From RGIG5579 sp045602025 (GTDB lineage: Bacteria; Bacillota; Clostridia; Oscillospirales; SIG627), in NCBI GenBank assembly GCA_045602025.1, contig JAZSAT010000005.1, positions 1 to 35,397 on the forward strand: a stretch of 35,397 nt of DNA, given 5' to 3'. Below, piece after piece: positions 7,754 to 13,946 of this stretch. How positions within the stretch are numbered: the stretch's first letter is position 1; every line of letters begins with the position of its first letter. A program made the position numbers and the translations under genes. The notes below the pieces were generated by a model that was not told the DNA's origin, did not search any database, and saw nothing but the letters and a program-made list of their open reading frames with translations.

Positions 7754-8006
7754 TTTGTTATCCTTTTTTCCATTTTTCACAAAAATGACTGATTTTTGAA
7801 TATTCGTACAAATTTTCAGTCAAAACATTGCATAATACTTACTTTCTTGATTAATTTTCCGGAAAGTATGTTTTTTTGGTTTACAAAAATTTTATAAATG
7901 GCCTTGTTTTGTAGAAAAAAGAGGAAAAATTCTCTGCGAAAATTTTATTGTAAACCCAGGTTCGCAATTTGCACAAAAATCGCTAAAATATGTCATTTTT
8001 AACCCC
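7754..8006. other. AT-rich noncoding stretch between divergent genes
   Basis: No convincing coding frame. It contains a 7-bp perfect inverted repeat, TGACTGA (7786-7792) and TCAGTCA (7816-7822), with a 23-base loop, whose minus-strand side is followed by TTTTTG like a weak terminator. It also has a shorter ACTTTC/GAAAGT pair further on. The rest is simple AT-rich sequence. I see no riboswitch, repeat array or attachment site that I can name. Confidence 0.55.
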
Positions 8007-8034
8007 TTGCTTTTTCCCGTTTTTACGATATACT
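8007..8034 (+). promoter_or_regulatory. Probable promoter of the small gene at 8068
   Basis: TTGCTT (8007-8012), 16-base spacer, TATACT (8029-8034), with the start codon 34 bases downstream. Four of six and five of six consensus matches. Confidence 0.6.
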
Positions 8035-8067
8035 TGCACTACAGAAATACGGAAAGGAGCGGTTTTA

Positions 8068-8319
8068 ATGGGGGAAACAGAGTGTACAGAAGATTTCTTT
8101 TCCTTTGAGAGCAGTCTTCTTTCCTATCAGATCATCATAGAAAGAGAAGAGGTGATCCTTCGGGGAGAAGAGATCAAAAAAGGTGAAAAAGTCTATTCCA
8201 AAACGCTTTTGTTTTCTGCAGCGGAAGAAGAAAAGGCAAAGGAATTTTACCGTATTCTTTTGGAAAGCCGCACCTTTCCTCAAATGATGGAGGAATTGGC
8301 GGAAGAGTTTTTTGTTTAA
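8068..8319 (+). CDS. Small acidic protein, possibly DUF6514-like
   Basis: 83 residues from ATG 8068, chosen over an in-frame ATG at 7990 because AAAGGAG lies eight bases before it and the extension would cover the promoter. The product is rich in Glu/Lys: an N-terminal beta-like part (SYQIIIEREEVILRGEEI) and a C-terminal helical part (EEEKAKEFYRILLESRTFPQMMEELAEEFF). The shape, with a final 'L...tP..l.e...e.f' helix pair, recalls the uncharacterised DUF6514 proteins of Clostridia, but the match is by eye and weak. There is no signal peptide, membrane segment or metal motif. It is monocistronic with its own promoter and terminator. Real gene likely; function unknown. Confidence 0.7.
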   Translation: MGETECTEDFFSFESSLLSYQIIIEREEVILRGEEIKKGEKVYSKTLLFSAAEEEKAKEFYRILLESRTFPQMMEELAEEFFV

Positions 8320-8330
8320 AAAACTAAAAT

Positions 8331-8362
8331 AAAAACCGACTTGTATTTACAAGTCGGTTTTT
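8331..8362. terminator. Bidirectional terminator between small gene and tRNA-Arg(CCG)
   Basis: Stem ACCGACTTGT (8335-8344) and ACAAGTCGGT (8349-8358) with loop ATTT, extended on both sides by four A-T pairs. A T-run continues to 8364 on the plus side and TTTTTATTTTAG follows on the minus side. It serves both the plus-strand gene ending at 8319 and the minus-strand tRNA. Confidence 0.92.
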
Positions 8363-8363
8363 T

Positions 8364-8440
8364 TGGTCCACCCCAGGAGGTTCGAACTCCCAACCTTCAG
8401 AATCGGAATCTGATGCTCTATCCAGTTGCGCTAAGGGTGG
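8364..8440 (-). tRNA. tRNA-Arg (anticodon CCG)
   Basis: On the minus strand the acceptor CCACCCT pairs with GGGGTGG. The D arm is GCGC/GAGC. The anticodon stem TCAGA/TCTGA encloses TTCCGAT, giving anticodon CCG. The T arm is GGGAG-TTCGAAC-CTCCT, the discriminator is A, and CCA is encoded (complement of 8364-8366). Reads CGG. No consensus promoter is visible directly upstream, so it may be transcribed from the 8476-10848 gene. Confidence 0.97.
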
Positions 8441-8443
8441 ATA

Positions 8444-8467
8444 AAAGGTACCTTTTGGGGTACCTTT
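8444..8467 (-). other. Hairpin between the membrane-protein gene and tRNA-Arg(CCG)
   Basis: 9-bp perfect inverted repeat AAAGGTACC/GGTACCTTT with a 6-base spacer, in the 35-base gap between the stop at 8476 and the tRNA 5' end at 8440. Only four T residues are available at its end, so it is at best a weak terminator. It could instead be a processing structure freeing the tRNA from a longer transcript. Confidence 0.55.
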
Positions 8468-8475
8468 ATTCAATT

Positions 8476-10848
8476 TTACTCAGTCATGGAGGGAATAATT
8501 ACCGGAATCAGCCAAAGCAGATGGTAAATCAAGGCAAAAAGCCCGGTGATTTTGGTAAGGCTTTCAATGTAGAACAAAAATCCTACAATGCCTGCACCAA
8601 GGATCAGAGATATGAGCTTCATCACAACATTTGCTCGGGTCAAATGGCGAAGAGATTCGCAAATTTTAAAGGTCTGAAGCATCTTTGCAATAGTGGAGGT
8701 GCAGACAATGCCGCTGTCACTCGTTTCTGCAGCAGGGGCATATTTCATAGCCTCGCAGCTCTTGATAATGCCGGAGGGAATCGATTTGTTCTGTAGCAGT
8801 GTGCGGAACAGGTCACTGTCAATGTTAGGATCGCAGGTTTTTACTGCGGGGCAAATACCGGAACGGTAAAGGGTAAGAATGGTCTTTTTAAACTGCTTGC
8901 TGATGGAATAGCGGATATAGAACTTGGCGGCAAATTCTCCGTCGATCACCATATACATGATCTTGCCGCTTTTCTCCTCGAAGGCTTCATCCTGCTCGTC
9001 CTTGGTGTAACCAAAGTCATAGGAAAGCAGATAATCCTTGTTGCCTACAAAAACATCGCAGTTGTTGATCTTGGCACACATACCGTCGGAGGTGATTTCA
9101 TTAAAATCAAAATCCTCGGGAATCTGATCGTACACACCGGAAATGGTCTTTTTAAATACCTCAGATAAAGGACCGCCCAATTTCTGGAAGATCATTGCAG
9201 AATAGAGGATTGCCTTGTCAATGCGGGTCCTGCCGTAAGTGCGGATGGTGGTGACCTTTACGCTCTTCGGCGGGAAGATTTCTTTGTCGGTAAAGGATAC
9301 TACATCTGCGGCAGCATATTTTTCGGCTGCGGCGGCACTGAGGATTGCTGCACCGTTCTTCTCTGCCTTTGCAGACAGATGGGAGAAGGGTAAGGATACG
9401 GTGAACAGTGCGGAGAGGGGAAGGGTCATAACAGACATGGTCATAAAGCTTGTGGCAGTCTGAACGACACTGGGCTCTTTCAGATAAGAGATCACAGCAA
9501 AAGCGATCGAGGCGATCAAAGAAAGGATCAGCACAATGCCAAAGGATCTTTCGCATCTTGCTTTTTCGTTGCTCCTGCGGAAGAAGCCCTCGATAAAGTT
9601 TGCTTTCTGAACGGAGAAGAATACAGGGTCGCCCGCCAATTGATCGCGGAAGGTCTCTGCTTCGGGACTTTCGTCGTCAAGGCTCTTGGCAACCAATTTT
9701 TCACCTTTTCTTCCGAACATGCGGAAACTGCGGTACATGCGCTTGGAATCCAAGAAGTTTGAAATGGCGGTAAGGAAGGCAAAGAGTGCGCCTACGCAGC
9801 CGAACAAAGGATATTCCTTTGCTCCGAAGATCAAAAGAACGACCGTATGGAGCGCAGGGAAGAGATGCATCATAAAGGCGATAGTGTTTCGGTTAGGTCT
9901 TCCGCGGAAGAGTTCAGTGATCCCATTTCCGAGAGAAGGTAGGATCAGAAGTGCGGAAATGAAGATCAATTGAAGATCAACCAAAAGGTAGATCATATTG
10001 TAGATTCCACCGGGGGTTAAAAATGACGGGTGGAAAATGTTGGAGAAGCACGCGCTTTCCAAATAAAGGGTCACAGCAAAAATAAGGAAGGTCCACAAGG
10101 TAGAGCAAAGGTTGCGAAAGTTCTTGTTTCTCAAGTGCTCAGCAAATTCGTCGTATTCCTCATAAGAGGTGTACTCTTCAGGAAGAATCGGGTGTCTTTC
10201 GATCTTTTGCTCCAATTCCTCATAGGTGTCACTGTAGGGATCGGCAGAGATATCTTCGCTTGCTACATGCACTTCTTCTGCCAGCGGGGGTACCGCGCGG
10301 GTCGCCATATCACCGGCTTCACCGCTTTCAAGAAATTCTGCGATGGAAGAGGTGGTATGATATTCCTTTGTACTTTCATCCTCGCCGTCGTGTATGGCAA
10401 TGTAGTCACGGGTTCTGTCTTCCTCACCGTCGTGAACGGCAACATAATCGTCGCTCTCTGTCTTGGGTGATTCCTCTGCCTTTTTATCGGCAGTGGGATT
10501 GAAGGCGGAACCGAAGATCTCTTTTAAGATGCTTGCGGTCTTATCCGTTTCGTCGCCGCCGGAGGAGGAAGCCTCCTTCGGGTGATTGAAGATGGCATCC
10601 ATTTTCTCAGCGTCCACTTTCGGTATGGAAAGGGCGTCCAAAAGATCCTGCGGGATCTCTTTTTCCGTAGAAGGAGTGAAAATGGTGGTGTTTTCTTTCT
10701 CGTCCGATTCGGGAGTTTTTGCTTCGGAAGTGTTTTCAGATGCTTGCTCTTCAAACAAGCGAGGGAAAAAATCGTTATTCTGATCTTTTTTGCCTTGTTT
10801 TTCGGCATCCTCTTTCCCTTTGCGTCTAAACTTATAAACAGAAGCCAT
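8476..10848 (-). CDS. Degenerate P-type ATPase-like membrane protein with long acidic N-terminus
   Basis: 790 residues. Residues 1-240 are cytosolic-looking, low complexity and acidic, with a near-duplicate pair DYVAVHDGEED (134-144) and DYIAIHDGEDE (148-158). Hydrophobic segments follow near 247-268, 281-305, 322-365, 436-456 and 465-490. Residues 505-720 resemble the nucleotide/phosphorylation part of P-type ATPases: VVSFTDKEIFPP (516-527) sits where DKTGTLT is expected, DVFVGNKDYL (598-607) recalls the N-domain VG motif, and MVIDGEFAAKFYIRYSI with ICPAVKTCDPN (665-675) sits where the TGDN segment belongs. Two more membrane segments close the protein (742-761, 768-786). Asp521-Lys522 are kept, but TGT, TGD and the GDGxND hinge are lost, so pumping by the usual cycle is unlikely. 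Start has GGAAAGGA upstream. Fold assignment is inference from motif order; function unknown. Confidence 0.65.
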   Translation of the reverse strand: MASVYKFRRKGKEDAEKQGKKDQNNDFFPRLFEEQASENTSEAKTPESDEKENTTIFTPSTEKEIPQDLLDALSIPKVDAEKMDAIFNHPKEASSSGGDETDKTASILKEIFGSAFNPTADKKAEESPKTESDDYVAVHDGEEDRTRDYIAIHDGEDESTKEYHTTSSIAEFLESGEAGDMATRAVPPLAEEVHVASEDISADPYSDTYEELEQKIERHPILPEEYTSYEEYDEFAEHLRNKNFRNLCSTLWTFLIFAVTLYLESACFSNIFHPSFLTPGGIYNMIYLLVDLQLIFISALLILPSLGNGITELFRGRPNRNTIAFMMHLFPALHTVVLLIFGAKEYPLFGCVGALFAFLTAISNFLDSKRMYRSFRMFGRKGEKLVAKSLDDESPEAETFRDQLAGDPVFFSVQKANFIEGFFRRSNEKARCERSFGIVLILSLIASIAFAVISYLKEPSVVQTATSFMTMSVMTLPLSALFTVSLPFSHLSAKAEKNGAAILSAAAAEKYAAADVVSFTDKEIFPPKSVKVTTIRTYGRTRIDKAILYSAMIFQKLGGPLSEVFKKTISGVYDQIPEDFDFNEITSDGMCAKINNCDVFVGNKDYLLSYDFGYTKDEQDEAFEEKSGKIMYMVIDGEFAAKFYIRYSISKQFKKTILTLYRSGICPAVKTCDPNIDSDLFRTLLQNKSIPSGIIKSCEAMKYAPAAETSDSGIVCTSTIAKMLQTFKICESLRHLTRANVVMKLISLILGAGIVGFLFYIESLTKITGLFALIYHLLWLIPVIIPSMTE

Positions 10849-10868
10849 ATAGAATCCTTTCCGAAAAT

Positions 10869-11639
10869 TTATCTGTATTTGACCGCTTCATAAAGAATGA
10901 CTGCACCGGCACAGGAAACATTCAGAGAGTTTACCTTTCCGCGCATGGGAAGCGATACGATAAAGTCACTTTTTTCTTTTAAAAGCCTGGAAATACCGAA
11001 GCCCTCACTGCCTAAAATAATGGCAACGGCACCGCTGAAATCCTGCTTGTCATAAGGAGTTCCCTCTGCTTCGCAAGCGTAGATCCAAACACCTCTTTCT
11101 TTTAAAAGGTCAACGGTGGAGGCAAGGTTTGCCACGCGGCAAACGGCAAGGTGCTCTGCCGCGCCTGCACTGGATTTGATCACGGTGGGTGTGATGCAGG
11201 CCGCATTCTTTTTCGGAATGATGATTCCGTGTGCGCCGGCACCTTCACAGCAGCGGATCAGCGCGCCTAAATTGTGAGGATCCTCCACGCCGTCTGCAAT
11301 GACAAAGAAGGGGGCTTCGCCGCGCTCTTCGGCAATTTCAAACAGCCTTTCCATGGAAACATATTCTTTTTGAGAAGCAAGGGCTACCACGCCCTGATGA
11401 AAACTGCCGCCGCACATGGCAGAAAGCTTGCTTTTTTCCGCAAAGGAGATGGGAATCTTTTTTTCTTTTGCAAGGGCGAGGATCTTTTTCAGGGAGCCTT
11501 CACCGTCTTTTTGCAGATAAATTTTTTCGATCCCTCTGCCGGAAGAAAAAAGTTCAAGTACGGCATTGCGGCCGGCAACCACTGCGCTTTCATCGGAAAA
11601 GCGAGGGGCTTTGGGTTGATTTAAATCGTGCTTTTTCAT
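10869..11639 (-). CDS. rlmB: 23S rRNA (guanosine-2'-O-)-methyltransferase RlmB
   Basis: 256 residues from ATG 11639. SpoU/TrmH-family SAM-dependent enzyme that methylates a ribose 2'-OH in 23S rRNA. An N-terminal substrate-binding domain (VAGRNAVLELF) is followed by the knotted methyltransferase domain with DPHNLGALIRCCEGAGAHG (motif 1), LGSEGFGISRL (motif 2) and LPMRGKVNSLNVSCAGAVIL (motif 3). The longer in-frame start at 11711 is poor. The chosen ATG lacks a Shine-Dalgarno site and lies seven bases after a TATAAT box, so the mRNA may be leaderless. The gene lies 20 bases upstream of the pseudo-P-type ATPase gene, probably in one transcript. Specificity within the family (RlmB rather than another SpoU enzyme) is likely, not proven. 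Confidence 0.9.
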   Translation of the reverse strand: MKKHDLNQPKAPRFSDESAVVAGRNAVLELFSSGRGIEKIYLQKDGEGSLKKILALAKEKKIPISFAEKSKLSAMCGGSFHQGVVALASQKEYVSMERLFEIAEERGEAPFFVIADGVEDPHNLGALIRCCEGAGAHGIIIPKKNAACITPTVIKSSAGAAEHLAVCRVANLASTVDLLKERGVWIYACEAEGTPYDKQDFSGAVAIILGSEGFGISRLLKEKSDFIVSLPMRGKVNSLNVSCAGAVILYEAVKYR

Positions 11640-11646
11640 ATCTATA

Positions 11647-11675
11647 ATTATAACACATCTAAAACAAATTGTATA
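11647..11675 (-). promoter_or_regulatory. Promoter abutting the rlmB start codon
   Basis: On the minus strand TATACA (11675-11670), 17-base spacer and a perfect TATAAT (11652-11647). Only seven bases separate the -10 box from the ATG at 11639, so transcription would start at or next to the start codon. Confidence 0.7.
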
Positions 11676-11776
11676 GACTTTTTTGAATTTTTTTGAAAAA
11701 ATTGTGAGCAATTTACCGAAAATAAAAGCTTTTTTGAAAAAATTCTACATTTATAAGAAAAATAAATTGAAAAAAC

Positions 11777-11806
11777 TTGCAATTTCACCTCACTTTGGTA
11801 TATGAT
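11777..11806 (+). promoter_or_regulatory. Promoter of the plus-strand housekeeping operon
   Basis: TTGCAA (11777-11782), 18-base spacer, TATGAT (11801-11806), with GAAAGGAG and the ATG at 11835 following. It is divergent from the rlmB promoter across a 195-base gap that also contains two copies of TTTTTTGAAAAAATT. Confidence 0.7.
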
Positions 11807-11834
11807 AAGAAAATAAGATGGAAAGGAGTTTGCC

Positions 11835-12638
11835 ATGGAATGGAATCGGATCGAAAGCAGATCAAACCCTGCGGTGAAATTTGCTGCCAGTCTTGATGAC
11901 AAAAAGAAAAGAGATAAAGACGGCGTTTTCCCTTCGGAAGGCATCACTCTTTTCTTTGACTTTTGTGAAAGCGGGATCTATCCTCAAAAGATTTATCTGT
12001 CTGAGAAGGCTCTTTATTTAAAAGAGAAGGTCGATGCTGCGCTGGAAGGGAAAAAGTGCGAAAAGTACCTGCTCTCTTGTTCTGCCTTTGAAAAGGTAAC
12101 AACAGAAAAGGGCAGTCAGGGACTTTTGTGTATTTATTCTACGGAAAGCGTATTTGAAAAAAATCCCCTGAAAGAATATAACCGCCTGATTGCACTTGAA
12201 TGTGTGCAGGATCCCGGAAATGTGGGAACGGTGATCCGTACCGCGGCTTCCTTCGGCTTTGACGGTGTCCTCCTTGTTTCCTCGGCTTCTCCTTTCGGAG
12301 CGAAGGCGATCCGTGCCTCTATGGGAGCGGTTTCCCGCATTCCCATCAAGGAGTTCTCTTCTGTGGAGCAGCTTTTCGATCTTTTAAAGGAAAAAGGCGT
12401 GCGGACCGTAGCCGCCTGTCTGGATGAAAAATCCGTCTCCATTCACCGCGCTTGTCTTGCATCGCCTGTCTGCGTTCTCATCGGTAATGAAGGCCACGGC
12501 CTTTCCGAAGAGGCGAAGAGATCTTCTGATATTTCTGCGATCATTCCCATTGAAGGAATGGAAAGCCTGAATGCGGCGGCCGCTGCAACGGTCTTCTTAT
12601 GGGAAATAGCAAGAAGGGATAACGGTAATGAAAGATAA
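11835..12638 (+). CDS. SpoU/TrmH-family RNA 2'-O-methyltransferase
   Basis: 267 residues. Knotted SAM-dependent rRNA or tRNA ribose methyltransferase of the YsgA type. An N-terminal substrate-binding part opens with IESRSNPAVKF and has the usual FPSEGITLFFDF. The SPOUT domain shows DPGNVGTVIRTAASFG near 126-141 (motif 1), IGNEGHGLSEE (motif 2) and IPIEGMESLNAAAAATVFLWE (motif 3). It is a second, distinct SpoU enzyme, divergently encoded from rlmB with about 200 bases between them. Start at 11835 has GAAAGGAG. It is the first gene of the run to leuS and overlaps dprA by eleven bases. The exact target nucleotide cannot be read from sequence. Confidence 0.9.
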   Translation: MEWNRIESRSNPAVKFAASLDDKKKRDKDGVFPSEGITLFFDFCESGIYPQKIYLSEKALYLKEKVDAALEGKKCEKYLLSCSAFEKVTTEKGSQGLLCIYSTESVFEKNPLKEYNRLIALECVQDPGNVGTVIRTAASFGFDGVLLVSSASPFGAKAIRASMGAVSRIPIKEFSSVEQLFDLLKEKGVRTVAACLDEKSVSIHRACLASPVCVLIGNEGHGLSEEAKRSSDISAIIPIEGMESLNAAAAATVFLWEIARRDNGNER

Positions 12639-13935
12639 GGATCTTCTCTATTGGCTTTGGCTTTCCCTGGCTTGTCGCCCCGGCTCTGCACTCCCTTCCA
12701 CGCTTTTGAAGTTTTTCGGTTCTCCTCAAAAGATCTACGAGGCCACCGAGGAAGATTTTGAAGCGGTGGACACACCTTTTTACGGCCACGAAAAAGACCT
12801 TTGCGATAAGGATCTTGATCGGGCAAGGAAGATTTTGTCCTGGTGCAGGAAGGAAAAGATCGGTATTATGACCCCCGAGGATTATTTTTACCCCGAAGGC
12901 TTCCGTTCTCTTCCCAATAAGCCGATCGTTCTTTACTATCTCGGCAATTTCTGCGATTTTGAAAATCGCTTTACGGTCGGTGTGGTGGGAACACGACACC
13001 CTACCTCTTACGGCATTCACGCCGCCAAAAGGATCTCTTATGATCTTTGCCGTGCCGGTGCCGTGATCGTTTCGGGCCTTGCTTTGGGAATCGACGGTGC
13101 CGCGCACAGTGCAGCGCTTTATAACGAAAGCTTTACTGTGGGCATTTTAGGCTGCGGGATCGATCAGGTGTACCCGAAGGAAAATGCCCCTTTGTACGAA
13201 CAGATCATTCGAACGGGCCTTATAATGACCGAATATACACCCGGAACCGGTCCTCTCGGAAAGAATTTTCCTGTAAGAAACCGATTGATCGCCGCCCTTT
13301 CCGATGCAGTCTGCGTGATTGAAGGCAGTGAGCAAAGCGGAGCACTTATTACGGCAGAGGATGCCCTGAAGCAAAACAAAGGGCTTTATACCGTTCCCGG
13401 TTCTATTTTTGCCGGCACCAGTGCGGGAAGCAATTTTCTCTTAAAGGTTGGAGCAAAGCCCTGTCTTTCCGCTTATGATATCGTGGAAGATTTTCGCGGA
13501 AAATATCCGTATCTGGAAGGAAGTCTTTCTCTCTTCGGTAAAGAGAAAAATGCTCCAAAGCCGAAGAAAAAGAAAAATGTGAATCTGAAAAAGAAGATTC
13601 GATCTTATGTATTCCCCGGTTCTCAAAGAGCCGATGAAGAAAAGCCTCTCCCCGAAGCTTACGAGTTTATCGAGATCGGAGAAGAGGAGGAAAGTGAAAG
13701 CAAAACCAAAGAAGAAAAAGAACAGGTGTTTTCTTCTGTTCTGACAAAGCTTTCCGAAGAGGAAAGGCAGATCTACTCTGCCCTCGGCTTTGAGCCTACC
13801 CTTGCCGATCATCTGGTCAGCGAAGAGATGAATGCGGCAGCGGTACTCAGAGTTTTATCAAAACTTGAAATCAAAGGACTTGTGCGCAAGGTGCCGGGAG
13901 GAAAATATGTTCTGGCTGACCGCGCAGAAGTGTGA
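12628..13935 (+). CDS. dprA: DNA-processing protein DprA with charged linker
   Basis: Loads RecA onto incoming single-stranded DNA in natural transformation. The 435-residue protein has an N-terminal helical part, then the Rossmann-like core: VGVVGTRHPTSYG (117-129), VSGLALGIDGAAH (148-160), GCGIDQVYPKEN (175-186), FPVRNRLIAALSD (214-226) and EGSEQSGALITAEDA (232-246). A C-terminal winged helix (about 375-430) includes LVRKVPGGKYVLA. Between them residues 300-370 form a lysine-rich then acidic linker that makes it longer than the roughly 360-residue average. Start ATG 12628 has AAGGG ten bases before it and overlaps the previous gene. The dprA-topA order is common in Firmicutes. No competence pilus genes are in the window. 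Confidence 0.95.
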   Translation: MKDKDLLYWLWLSLACRPGSALPSTLLKFFGSPQKIYEATEEDFEAVDTPFYGHEKDLCDKDLDRARKILSWCRKEKIGIMTPEDYFYPEGFRSLPNKPIVLYYLGNFCDFENRFTVGVVGTRHPTSYGIHAAKRISYDLCRAGAVIVSGLALGIDGAAHSAALYNESFTVGILGCGIDQVYPKENAPLYEQIIRTGLIMTEYTPGTGPLGKNFPVRNRLIAALSDAVCVIEGSEQSGALITAEDALKQNKGLYTVPGSIFAGTSAGSNFLLKVGAKPCLSAYDIVEDFRGKYPYLEGSLSLFGKEKNAPKPKKKKNVNLKKKIRSYVFPGSQRADEEKPLPEAYEFIEIGEEEESESKTKEEKEQVFSSVLTKLSEEERQIYSALGFEPTLADHLVSEEMNAAAVLRVLSKLEIKGLVRKVPGGKYVLADRAEV

Positions 13936-13946
13936 AAGGAATTTAT

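Noticed and set aside
6305..8440. Attachment-site duplication of a tRNA 3' end
   Set aside because: The two tRNA-Arg 3' halves differ and no second copy of either was found in the window.
11686..11745. Two TTTTTTGAAAAAATT copies in the rlmB/SpoU intergenic gap
   Set aside because: Simple AT-rich sequence of this kind is expected by chance in such a gap; no further copies were seen.
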